Shown: in pieces, positions 25,860 to 34,189 of the stretch | Layout: every line of letters begins with the position of its first letter | Position numbering within the stretch: the stretch's first letter is position 1 | DNA from: Hyphomonas polymorpha PS728 | Lineage (GTDB): Bacteria > Pseudomonadota > Alphaproteobacteria > Caulobacterales > Hyphomonadaceae | Assembly (NCBI RefSeq): GCF_000685315.1 | Contig: NZ_ARYM01000010.1 | Coordinates: forward strand, 62,001-126,000 | Direction: 5' to 3' | Length of the DNA: 64,000 nt | Notes under the pieces: model-generated | What the model was told of the DNA's origin: nothing | The model's input: the letters and a program-made list of their open reading frames with translations, nothing else | Database searches by the model: none | Translations under genes and position numbers: made by a program

Positions 25860-27779
25860 ATGAACGTCCGTAATTTGGCGATCTGGGGCGCGCTCGCCCT
25901 GCTCGTAATTGGTATGGCTGTGATGATGGGCGGCAACCCCGAGGTTGCCCGTGCCCAGCCCACAAAGCTATCCGAGATCTATCAGCTCGCAGAACAGGGC
26001 AAGATTGCCGATGCGACGCTGGGAGATACCACCATCATCGCCAAGACGACGGATGGGCGGACGCTGAAAAGCGAGCTGCGCGCCCTCGACATGAAAACCG
26101 AGGACGTTCTCACCCAGAACAATGTTCCCTTCTCGGTGAAGCCGGACACGGGCCGCAATAATGTGGCTTCGGTGCTTCTCTCGCTTCTGCCGATCCTGCT
26201 GATCGTCGGTTTTGTGTTCTTCATGATGCGCCAGATGCAGGGCGGGGGCACCCGCGGCGCGATGAGCTTCGGCAAATCCCGCGCCCGCCTCCTCACGGAG
26301 AAGCAGGGCCGTGTCACCTTTGATGACGTTGCCGGTGTTGATGAAGCAAAGGAAGAACTGCAGGAGATCGTCGAGTTCCTGCAAGACCCCTCCAAATTCC
26401 AGCGCCTGGGCGGCAAGATCCCGAAAGGCGCGCTGCTGGTCGGCCCACCGGGCACCGGCAAGACGTTGCTTGCCCGCGCCGTTGCGGGTGAAGCCGGCGT
26501 GCCCTTCTTCACGATCTCGGGGTCTGACTTCGTTGAAATGTTTGTCGGCGTCGGCGCCAGCCGTGTCCGCGACATGTTCGAGCAGGCCAAACGTTCTGCG
26601 CCCTGCATCATTTTCATCGACGAGATCGACGCGGTCGGCCGCTCGCGCGGCGCCGGCCTCGGCGGTGGCAATGACGAGCGCGAGCAGACGCTGAACCAGC
26701 TGCTGGTCGAGATGGATGGCTTTGAAGCCAATGAAGGCATCATCATCATGGCGGCCACCAACCGTCCTGACGTGCTTGATCCTGCGCTGCTGCGTCCCGG
26801 CCGGTTTGACCGCCAGGTGACGGTCGGCAATCCGGACATCATCGGGCGTGAAAAGATCCTGCGCGTTCACATGCGCAATGTGCCCCTCGCCAAGGACGTG
26901 GACTCCAAGACGATTGCGCGCGGAACGCCTGGTTTCTCCGGCGCTGACCTTGCAAACCTCGTCAACGAAGCAGCGCTTCTGGCGGCCCGCCGCGGTAAGC
27001 GCGTCGTGGCGATGCAGGAATTCGAGGACGCCAAGGATAAGGTTCTGATGGGACCGGAGCGCCGCTCGATGGTCATGTCGGAGAAGGAAAAGATTCTTAC
27101 CGCCTGGCACGAAGCCGGCCACGCCGTGGTTGCCATGAAGGTGCCCGCCGCCGATCCGGTTCACAAGGCGACGATCATCCCGCGCGGTCGCGCACTCGGC
27201 ATGGTCATGCAGCTGCCCGAAGACGACAAGCTGTCGATGTCCAGGGTCGAAATGACCTCGCGTCTCGCCATCATCATGGGCGGCCGCGTGGCTGAGGAAC
27301 TGAAATTCGGCGATGACAATGTCACGGCCGGGGCAGCTTCCGACATTCAGCAGGCCACCCGTCTGGCCCGCGCCATGGTCACACGCTGGGGCTATTCGGA
27401 CATTATCGGACCGGTCGATTACGGCTCTGATCAGGGCGATGTGTTCCTGGGCCAGCAGTTGATGCAGTCCAGCCATATTTCGGAAGAAACCTCGCGCAAG
27501 ATCGAGGAAGAAGTCCGTAAGCTGATCGAAAAGGGCAAGGAAGATGCCCGCGAGATCATGACGAAATACCGCAATGAGTGGGAAGCGATTGCCACCGGCC
27601 TGCTCGAATTCGAGACGCTGTCGGGCGAAGAGATTGCCAACCTGCTGAAAGGCACGCCGCCCAGCCGTCCGGATATCTCGGATGATGATGCCGGGCCAGC
27701 TTCCGCTGTGCCAGTCATCGGCAAGCGCAAGAAGCCCAAGGATGACGGCATCGGCGACGTTGAGCCCAATCCGGCCTGA
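25860..27779 (+). CDS. ftsH: ATP-dependent zinc metalloprotease FtsH
   Basis: FtsH is the membrane-anchored AAA+ protease that degrades membrane proteins and short-lived regulators. The 639-residue product has two N-terminal membrane helices flanking a small periplasmic domain, Walker A GPPGTGKT (from residue 195), Walker [13 protein letters not shown], the second region of homology [19 protein letters not shown] and the zinc site HEAGH (from residue 417). The basic, Pro-rich C-terminal tail is usual. It follows tilS in the conserved order, and a strong terminator follows. Confidence 0.98.
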   Translation: MNVRNLAIWGALALLVIGMAVMMGGNPEVARAQPTKLSEIYQLAEQGKIADATLGDTTIIAKTTDGRTLKSELRALDMKTEDVLTQNNVPFSVKPDTGRNNVASVLLSLLPILLIVGFVFFMMRQMQGGGTRGAMSFGKSRARLLTEKQGRVTFDDVAGVDEAKEELQEIVEFLQDPSKFQRLGGKIPKGALLVGPPGTGKTLLARAVAGEAGVPFFTISGSDFVEMFVGVGASRVRDMFEQAKRSAPCIIFIDEIDAVGRSRGAGLGGGNDEREQTLNQLLVEMDGFEANEGIIIMAATNRPDVLDPALLRPGRFDRQVTVGNPDIIGREKILRVHMRNVPLAKDVDSKTIARGTPGFSGADLANLVNEAALLAARRGKRVVAMQEFEDAKDKVLMGPERRSMVMSEKEKILTAWHEAGHAVVAMKVPAADPVHKATIIPRGRALGMVMQLPEDDKLSMSRVEMTSRLAIIMGGRVAEELKFGDDNVTAGAASDIQQATRLARAMVTRWGYSDIIGPVDYGSDQGDVFLGQQLMQSSHISEETSRKIEEEVRKLIEKGKEDAREIMTKYRNEWEAIATGLLEFETLSGEEIANLLKGTPPSRPDISDDDAGPASAVPVIGKRKKPKDDGIGDVEPNPA

Positions 27780-27800
27780 CGCTTAAGCAGTTGTTACAAA

Positions 27801-27835
27801 AAAGCCCTCCCAGCCCGCTGGGAGGGCTTTTTCTT
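27801..27835 (+). terminator. Rho-independent terminator after ftsH
   Basis: A perfect 14-bp stem (27801-27814 with 27817-27830) is followed by TTTCTTATT on the plus strand and preceded by an A-run. Confidence 0.92.
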
Positions 27836-27906
27836 ATTGCGGGCGCATTTTTGTCTGAATTTCCGGTAATCTGCCTTCTGATAAACTGCCAAGGAGGCTT
27901 GAGGGG

Positions 27907-28710
27907 ATGCGGTTCAATTTGATGGCAGCGGGCTTGGCCCTGCTGATTGTGACAGCCTGCGCAACGCATGTGCAGACAACGTCGGGGGCGGATTATCTGG
28001 CGCGGTATGACGGCAGCTATACACCGGCGGCGGGCGCGGCTGGTTCGGAGGTGGATGCTCGGGTTCGCCAGATTGCCGCCGTCGAACCCGACATCAGATT
28101 TCCGGCGCGCATCGGGCTCGCCCGGATCGAACGGGGGCATCTTGCGGCGATCCCGGAGCGGGAAGGGGAGGCGTGGGCCGCCCTCACCCAGGAGCTTGAC
28201 GGGCTTTATGGCGAGTTCGTTCCCGTCAGCCCTCTGATCGCCGCGATGGTGGCGCCGGAAAATGACAAGCCCCGCTATTCCTACACAGCCGCCGATACGA
28301 TTGCTGAAATCCGCCGGGGCGCGGCGCGCCAGCATCTCGATTATGTGCTTGCCTATGAGGTTTCCACGAATAATCGGAGCAAAGGCAGCGCGCTTTCCTT
28401 TGCCGATCTCACAGTGATTGGCATGTTTGTGCTGCCGGGACGAAGTGTTGAGGCTGAGGCTGCAGCAAGCGGTATCCTGATCGATGTGCGCAATGGCTAT
28501 CCCTATGCCACGCTGACGGCATTTGCCGACAAGAAGGGCCTCTCGCGCACGATCAACTCTTGGCAGGTGCGGCAGGACATGATGAAGGACGCGTCTGCCA
28601 AAGCGGTGCTTGAACTTGCCGGCGAACTTCACGGCGCTCTCGAGCAGCTTGCCGTGAAAGCGCAGAGCATCACGCCGGTCTCTGAGAAAGTTGCGGCGGG
28701 AGGCAGTTGA
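27907..28710 (+). CDS. Lipoprotein of unknown function
   Basis: The 267-residue product has a lipoprotein signal (VTAC, Cys18). The mature part alternates strands and helices, for example VDARVRQIAAVEPDIRFPARIGLARIE, then HLDYVLAYEVSTNNRS and ILIDVRNGYPYATLTAFADK. This looks like a compact alpha/beta domain of the kind seen in lipoproteins that sense or bind envelope components, but I do not recognise a family. It overlaps no gene; the next lipoprotein starts 44 bp after its end, so the two may be co-transcribed. Confidence 0.75.
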   Translation: MRFNLMAAGLALLIVTACATHVQTTSGADYLARYDGSYTPAAGAAGSEVDARVRQIAAVEPDIRFPARIGLARIERGHLAAIPEREGEAWAALTQELDGLYGEFVPVSPLIAAMVAPENDKPRYSYTAADTIAEIRRGAARQHLDYVLAYEVSTNNRSKGSALSFADLTVIGMFVLPGRSVEAEAAASGILIDVRNGYPYATLTAFADKKGLSRTINSWQVRQDMMKDASAKAVLELAGELHGALEQLAVKAQSITPVSEKVAAGGS

Positions 28711-28753
28711 GCGAAGGCTTGCCTTTCCGGGGGTGACCGGTAGGTTGCCTGTC

Positions 28754-29359
28754 ATGATGCTGAGACTGGCAGTTGCCCCCGCTTTCGCCCTTGTTCTGGC
28801 CGCCTGCGCGACGGCGCCCGCCGGACCGCCTGATCTTCCGTTTGCGGAAGGCCTTGCCGCAACGTGTGGAAAGGCCTTTGAAGGCCGCGTGGTGAGCCAT
28901 GACGCGGTAGATGACGAGTGGCGCGAGAACCGTCTCGTCGTGCATGTGCGCGATTGTGAACCCGGCGTGTTCCGTCTGCCGCTGAGCGTGGGCGAAGATC
29001 GCTCCCGCACCTGGGTGCTGTCCACCACAGGGCCGGATGGCGGCTGGGAACTGCGCCACATCCATCGCCATGAAGACGGCAGCCTTGACGCGCTGACCAG
29101 CTATGGTGGTTATTCGATTTCTGACCCCGCCGCTGCGCGTCAGGAATTCCCGGCGGATCAGTCCACCAAGGATCTGTTCGACGGTGAGGGCATACCGGTA
29201 TCAAAGGCCAATGTGTGGGCTGTGGAAGTGCGCTCGGGCCAGCAGATGTTTGCCTACGAACTGAAACGGCCGGAACGTTTCTTCCGCGTCGAAGTGGACC
29301 TCTCCAAACCGGTCGAAATCCCGCCGCCGCATTGGGCGCCTCCTGCGCCTCCGATGTGA
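28754..29359 (+). CDS. Lipoprotein of unknown function
   Basis: The 201-residue product has a lipoprotein signal (LAAC, Cys18). The mature part is predicted mostly beta, with AATCGKAFEGRVVSHDAVDDEWRE near the start and Cys at two places that could form a disulfide. It carries conserved-looking WELRHIHRHEDGSLD and YGGYS segments, and ends in a Pro-rich tail. No family is recognised with confidence. The ATG at 28754 is preferred to the longer open frame, which overlaps the previous gene. Confidence 0.75.
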   Translation: MMLRLAVAPAFALVLAACATAPAGPPDLPFAEGLAATCGKAFEGRVVSHDAVDDEWRENRLVVHVRDCEPGVFRLPLSVGEDRSRTWVLSTTGPDGGWELRHIHRHEDGSLDALTSYGGYSISDPAAARQEFPADQSTKDLFDGEGIPVSKANVWAVEVRSGQQMFAYELKRPERFFRVEVDLSKPVEIPPPHWAPPAPPM

Positions 29360-29398
29360 GTATCGCGGGCAACCGGTAAGAACGCCGGTCAGCCCCTA

Positions 29399-29418
29399 CG
29401 TCCACCGGCCGGTGGACG
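29399..29418. repeat. 20-bp perfect palindrome
   Basis: The sequence from 29399 to 29418 (arms CGTCCACCGG and CCGGTGGACG) reads identically on both strands. It covers the GTG start candidate of the small ORF at 29412, so in DNA it could bind a dimeric regulator and in RNA it would hide the start. Confidence 0.6.
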
Positions 29419-29726
29419 GCGCCTTTCATTCAGCAACGCAGTTTGAACCGGCTTTCCCTGCTCCTGACGCGGGGAAGGGCTGGCCGATATGGATCCTCGA
29501 GCATCGCGGTCATGAGCTCCATTTTGCGAGCCCGGAAGAGATGGCGCATGTTGCTGGTGTTCTGGGTCAAAAAATTTTGCCCGACCCGCGCGTCCTGGGG
29601 GCGGAATTCAGCGCGGTCAATTCCCACTGGCTCTCTCGTATGGATAAGGCCTGGCTGAGCTGGAAAGTGCGGCAGGAGGTCGTTCGCAGATTATCGGCGG
29701 CACTGTCCCAGTGCGGTAACCTGTAA
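29412..29726 (+). CDS. Small conserved-looking hypothetical protein
   Basis: The 104-residue ORF begins at a GTG inside a 20-bp palindrome. The predicted product has strand and helix features (PIWILEHRGHELHFASPEEMAHVAGVLGQ, then WLSRMDKAWLSWKVRQEVVRRL) and a balanced amino-acid composition, which argue for a real protein. I do not recognise a family. The frame is open further upstream but has no usual start codon before 29412. It lies between the lipoprotein and the DUF4328 gene on the same strand. Confidence 0.55.
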   Translation: MDGAFHSATQFEPAFPAPDAGKGWPIWILEHRGHELHFASPEEMAHVAGVLGQKILPDPRVLGAEFSAVNSHWLSRMDKAWLSWKVRQEVVRRLSAALSQCGNL

Positions 29727-29794
29727 GTCCTTGCCATGGCCGGGATCCGTGGCAGGGTACCCTTCGGGGTTGCAATAGATCGGGGGCGCGTATC

Positions 29795-30484
29795 ATGGCA
29801 AATGTTGCTGGAGCTTCGGGCCAGATTGAGATGACACGTCCGCTTTTGGGCCGGTTCAAACCAATGCGGGTGGCGTTGTTTGTCTATATGGCGGGAGAGG
29901 CAGGTCTCGCGCTGGCCAGTATCGTAGAATATTATGTTCTCAACGCGCGGGGGCTAGACCCGTATTTGGATCTTGGGGCGATGTCGTCCGCTTTTTCCAT
30001 TGCCGTTCTCGGCGTCAGCCTTGCGCAGATTGGTGGCCTGATCGCTTCGGTCATCCTTGTTTCCATGTGGACCTACCGGGCCATGAAGAACCTCCACATT
30101 GTCGAGGCTGTGGCGGCCGCCATGTCTCCGGGCTGGGCGGTCGGGTGGTATTTCATTCCCATCGCCAACCTCTGGAAGCCATTTGAAGGCATGCTGCAGA
30201 TATGGCGCGAGTCTCACCGCCTTGCCGGGAGGCCTGAAAAGGTTGCGGCCTATATGGGCTGGTGGTGGGCAACTTGGGTCGCCTCGAACATTCTTGCCAA
30301 CATATCCCTGCGCCTGACGGGATTCACCGACCCGCTGCCGACCTATGACGTGGGCATTCTCGTGGGCGCTGTTGGCAGCGTGCTCTCGGTCGTCTGCGGG
30401 TTTCTCCTGCTTCGCACCGCGAAGGAGGTCACGCAGGTTCAGGCGGAAATGAGGTCCGGCGGCTTGGCCGATACGTTCGGCTGA
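29795..30484 (+). CDS. DUF4328 membrane protein
   Basis: The 229-residue product has about five hydrophobic helices. The central segment SPGWAVGWYFIPIANLWKPF followed by MLQIWRES is the DUF4328 signature (proline-rich, aromatic, in a membrane-associated helix pair). The function of the family is unknown. The gene starts 68 bp after the small ORF and ends 89 bp before the YebC gene. Confidence 0.85.
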   Translation: MANVAGASGQIEMTRPLLGRFKPMRVALFVYMAGEAGLALASIVEYYVLNARGLDPYLDLGAMSSAFSIAVLGVSLAQIGGLIASVILVSMWTYRAMKNLHIVEAVAAAMSPGWAVGWYFIPIANLWKPFEGMLQIWRESHRLAGRPEKVAAYMGWWWATWVASNILANISLRLTGFTDPLPTYDVGILVGAVGSVLSVVCGFLLLRTAKEVTQVQAEMRSGGLADTFG

Positions 30485-30573
30485 TCGCACCGGCGCGGCT
30501 TCCCAAGCGCGTTTTGGCGCGATAGACACCGCCCCACACAGCCAGAAACCAGACAGTATCGAGGGGTTTTCCC

Positions 30574-31332
30574 ATGGCCGGGCACAGTAAATGGGCCAAT
30601 ATCCAGCACCGCAAGGGCAAGCAGGACAAGAAGCGCGCGGTGCTGTTCGCGCGCCTGTCCAAAGAGATTACCGTGGCATCGAAGATGGGCGGGCCGGACC
30701 CGGCCATGAACCCGCGCCTTCGTCTGGCAATCGCCAACGCCAAGGGTGTTTCGGTGCCCAAGGACAATATCCAGCGGGCGATCGACAAGGGCCAGAGCGG
30801 CGGCGGGGCCGACTATGCCGACATCCGTTATGAGGGCGTCGGCCCCGGCGGCGTCGGCATCATCATCGAAGCCTCGACGGACAACAAGAACCGTGCGGCC
30901 ACCGATATCCGGACGGCCTTCTCCAAGAATGGCGGCGCCCTGAGCACGACCGGCTCTGTATCGTTCAACTTCGACCAGCTTGGCGAGATTGAATATCCCG
31001 TCAGCGCCGGAACCGCAGACGAGGTGATGGAAGCGGCGATCATGGCCGGCGCCCAGGACGTGGAGTCCGACGAGGAAGGCCACTGGATTTATACGGCGCG
31101 GGAAGACTTTGCGGCCGTGTCCAACGCGCTTGCCGAAACGTTTGGCGCCAAGGTGGAGCCCACGTCTGCCAAGATCATCTGGAAGCCGAAAGTCACCACG
31201 CCGGTTTCGGGCGATGCCGCCGACCAGTTGATGAAGCTGCTCGACGTCCTTGATGAGCTGGATGACGTTCAGAACGTCTATGACAATTCTGAGCTCTCCG
31301 AAGACGAGATGGCGCGCCTGGCCGGGGGCTGA
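30574..31332 (+). CDS. YebC/PmpR-family regulatory protein
   Basis: YebC-family proteins are cytoplasmic; some bind DNA as regulators and recent work links them to translation of proline-rich stretches. The 252-residue product has the whole family layout, starting [21 protein letters not shown] and including [24 protein letters not shown] and [18 protein letters not shown], with normal length. In many alphaproteobacteria it lies near ruvCAB; here it is 15 kb away. It is convergent with the CoA-transferase gene, the two stops directly abutting. Confidence 0.95.
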   Translation: MAGHSKWANIQHRKGKQDKKRAVLFARLSKEITVASKMGGPDPAMNPRLRLAIANAKGVSVPKDNIQRAIDKGQSGGGADYADIRYEGVGPGGVGIIIEASTDNKNRAATDIRTAFSKNGGALSTTGSVSFNFDQLGEIEYPVSAGTADEVMEAAIMAGAQDVESDEEGHWIYTAREDFAAVSNALAETFGAKVEPTSAKIIWKPKVTTPVSGDAADQLMKLLDVLDELDDVQNVYDNSELSEDEMARLAGG

Positions 31333-32508
31333 TCAGCTTTCGGCGCCGAGGCCGAGGCTTTCCAGAATGCTTTCGGTGTCGGCGCCTGGACGCGGCGGCG
31401 GCAGCCGCAGGCTCGCTGGTGTTTCCGAAAAGTGGACCGGATGGCGCATGGTGCGGTACTTCCCCGCCTCGGGATGCTCCGCCTCTGTAAAGAAGCCGGT
31501 CGAGACGAGGTGGGGATCGCTCAGCACTTCGGCCATTGTGTTGTAGCGCATGGCGGGAATATCTGCCTTGTCCATCAGCGCCAGCCACTCATCGGTGGTC
31601 TTGGTGGCGCTGACCTGCTCGATAAGGGCGTAGAGCGCGCCGACATTCTCCGTGCGGGCCTGATAGGTTGAGAAGCGCGGATCCTTGAAGATCTCTGGCA
31701 TCCCGCCGATGGCAAAGAATTTCTCCCATTGCTCATCCGAATACGGAACAAGTCCGATGAAGCCGTCCTTTGTGGGGTAGGGGCGGCGGTTGGGATTGAT
31801 GGAGCGGGTGTAGGCGAGCTTTCCATTGCCCGGCAGGAAGGTCTCCCCATAGAGATTTTCGACCATGTTGAAGAAAGTGAAGCTTTCCAGCATGGGCACC
31901 TGCACGAACTGGCCCTTGCCGGTGCGCGCGCGGTGAAAGAGTGCCGCCAGGGTGGCGTAGGTGGCGAAGAGGCCTGCGGTCTTGTCGGCCACCAGGGACG
32001 GGGCGTATTCCGGCCGCCCGCCAGAACGCAGCGCATTGAGATCGGCAAAACCCGAAGCGCCCTGGATCAGATCGTCATAGGCTTGGCGGCGTTCATAGGC
32101 GCCGCCTTTGCCGAAGCCGGCGCAATGGACATAGACGATGTCTTTCTTCAGCGCCTTGACCTGCTCATAGCCAAAGCCGAGCCGTTCCATGCCGGCGAGG
32201 CGGACATTGTGGAAGAATACATCGGCGGTTTTCAGCAGCTCTGTCAGGGCGGCTTTGCCCTCCGGCGTCTTGGCGTCCAGCGTCATCGCCTTCTTGTTAC
32301 GATTGAGGGCCATATAGATCGGGCCGAGATCACCGGTGGGGGAGGCGCCAGCATACCGCATGGTATCGCCCTTTTTGGGAGGCTCGATCTTGATGACCTC
32401 CGCACCGAGATCGGCAAGGATCAGCGTCGCAAACGGCCCGAGCACCACGGAGCTCATATCTACGATGCGGATTCCGGAAAGCGGGCCGGGGCGGGACTTA
32501 TCGGTCAT
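31333..32508 (-). CDS. Class III CoA-transferase (CaiB/BaiF family)
   Basis: These enzymes move CoA from one carboxylic acid to another. The 391-residue product starts with the family opening GPLSGIRIVDMSSVVLGPFATLILADLGAEVIKIEPP, has NVRLAGMERLGFGYEQ and the region LVADKTAGLFATYATLAALFHRARTGKGQ around the catalytic site, and ends with RPGADTESILESLGL. It is normal length. The substrate cannot be told. It is followed in its direction by the YebC stop and sits next to the SelO gene on the same strand. Confidence 0.92.
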   Translation of the reverse strand: MTDKSRPGPLSGIRIVDMSSVVLGPFATLILADLGAEVIKIEPPKKGDTMRYAGASPTGDLGPIYMALNRNKKAMTLDAKTPEGKAALTELLKTADVFFHNVRLAGMERLGFGYEQVKALKKDIVYVHCAGFGKGGAYERRQAYDDLIQGASGFADLNALRSGGRPEYAPSLVADKTAGLFATYATLAALFHRARTGKGQFVQVPMLESFTFFNMVENLYGETFLPGNGKLAYTRSINPNRRPYPTKDGFIGLVPYSDEQWEKFFAIGGMPEIFKDPRFSTYQARTENVGALYALIEQVSATKTTDEWLALMDKADIPAMRYNTMAEVLSDPHLVSTGFFTEAEHPEAGKYRTMRHPVHFSETPASLRLPPPRPGADTESILESLGLGAES

Positions 32509-32575
32509 TAAGGGCCTCCATATTTTTTGGCTAAGTGCCTGCAGGCGGCCCGGAAGATCAAGGCGTTCCCTAGCG

Positions 32576-34003
32576 TTAAAGTGCTAGGGCGAGGCGAGCT
32601 TCCTCGATATGGCTCGTCTTTGCGTGGAACAGGGACCAGTCGTCCGCTTCGGCGATCGGGGCCCACAAGGTCTCGACTTCCTCGATGATAAGGCTGACAG
32701 GGGCCGCTCTCTGAAAATAGGCGTGGCTGAGCCGTTCAGGGCGTACCGGGGCCCGCTCGGTCAGCGCAGCGTGGACGGGGGCAAACTGAGCGGTGGTGTA
32801 AAGGTTGGCCTGAGGGGAAGACGCTGCACGCGCGGCGCTGGCGTTGCCGCCAAACCAGTCGAAGAAAGTCTGCGGCCAGCTTGCCCCGCTTTCCGTCATC
32901 CAGGCATAGAACGCCTGCAGGAACGAAATGTCAGTGTCCGTGTCATTTTCAGGCTCCAGCCCCAACAGATGATGGGTGTGGGCGATGAAGCTTTCCCGGT
33001 AGGCGGCTTCATAAGGCACGAGCGCCTTGGCAAGGTCATCTGCCTCGGCAAGCAGCAGCATGGCGGAGGCGAGTTGCTGCAGGGCCCAGCCGCCCTGAAC
33101 CGGTTGGCGGCCAAACCGGTAAAGCCCCTGGCTGTCGAAATAGGCCGCGGTGAAATTCGGATCGGAGACCGGCAGAAAGCGCCAGGGGCCGAAGTCGAAA
33201 GTCTCGCCCGTGATGTTGAAATTGTCCGTGTTCATCACACCGTGGACAAAGCCGGCAGCCATCCACTGGCCAATCATCCGGCCTGTAGCGATGGCTACAG
33301 ATTCCAGAAGATTTCGCGTCCTGACCGCCATCTCGGGCGCATCAGCAGCCGGGTAGAATTCGGCAATGCAATAATCGACGAGCCGCGCCATGCTCTCCCG
33401 GTCCTCATGCCAGGCGCAGCGCTGGAAGGTGCCGAAGCGGACATGGCTGTGAGACAAGCGCACCAGCACCGAGGCGCGCGTGGGGGAGGGCTCGTCATTC
33501 CGGCTGAGCTGCTCACCCGTCTCGACGAGGCTGAAAGCCTTGGATGTGTTGACGCCGAGGGCTTCCAGATAGCTCGCGGCCAGGATCTCCCGCACGCCCC
33601 CTTTGAGCGTGAGCCGGCCATCACCCTGGCGGGAATAGGGGGTCTGGCCTGACCCCTTGGTGCCCAGATCGAGCAGGCGCCCGGCTGTATCGCGCAGCTG
33701 CGCGAAGAGGAAGCCGCGGCCATCTCCGAGCTGAGGATTGTATGTCCCGAACTGGTGGCCATGATACCGCATGGCCAGCGGCTCAGGGAGGTTTCCCGGA
33801 AGCGCGTCGAAGTGTGCGAAATGCCGGATCCACGCATCTTCCGAGAGATGATCGAGCCCCGTTTCGGCCGCCCAGCGCTGGTTGCGCCAGCGCAACATGG
33901 CGGATGGAAAATCTGCTGGCGCCACTGCATCCGCGAAAGAATCCGCTATCTGCAGGAACGGAGAGGCCGGGGAAGCGGGTTGTTCTGGAGGAGGGTTCTG
34001 CAT
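32576..34003 (-). CDS. selO: Protein adenylyltransferase SelO (YdiU)
   Basis: SelO is a pseudokinase-fold enzyme that AMPylates proteins, linked to oxidative-stress responses. The 475-residue product has the family core in order: MRYHGHQFGTYNPQLGDGRG, LLDLGTKGSGQTPYSRQGDG, GGVREILAASYLEALGVNTS, FVHGVMNTDNFNITGE and DFGPW. The start at 34003 (MQNPPPEQ) is where similarity begins; the open frame runs 47 codons further without family sequence. The C-terminus ends EEARLALAL and lacks the terminal CSS motif of E. coli YdiU, so it belongs to a variant group. It is divergent from a TonB-dependent receptor. Confidence 0.9.
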   Translation of the reverse strand: MQNPPPEQPASPASPFLQIADSFADAVAPADFPSAMLRWRNQRWAAETGLDHLSEDAWIRHFAHFDALPGNLPEPLAMRYHGHQFGTYNPQLGDGRGFLFAQLRDTAGRLLDLGTKGSGQTPYSRQGDGRLTLKGGVREILAASYLEALGVNTSKAFSLVETGEQLSRNDEPSPTRASVLVRLSHSHVRFGTFQRCAWHEDRESMARLVDYCIAEFYPAADAPEMAVRTRNLLESVAIATGRMIGQWMAAGFVHGVMNTDNFNITGETFDFGPWRFLPVSDPNFTAAYFDSQGLYRFGRQPVQGGWALQQLASAMLLLAEADDLAKALVPYEAAYRESFIAHTHHLLGLEPENDTDTDISFLQAFYAWMTESGASWPQTFFDWFGGNASAARAASSPQANLYTTAQFAPVHAALTERAPVRPERLSHAYFQRAAPVSLIIEEVETLWAPIAEADDWSLFHAKTSHIEEARLALAL

Positions 34004-34189
34004 GAAATACACCAGCTTGTGGGTGGACGGACTAAGTTGAACGGCGTGAAAAGTTCCTTTTTTGTATGCAGCGCTGCAGCACAAGTCACCCCTTTGCGAC
34101 CCGGCAATACCGCATAAGAGTGAGATGAGTCCAATTAATGACAAGCGGCAAAAGCTTGCGCTTGGACCTCATAAAACGGGAGGAAACGA

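Noticed and set aside
25968-27476. 502-codon open frame on the minus strand
   Set aside because: It is antisense to ftsH and rich in His, Asp and Arg; no domain is visible.
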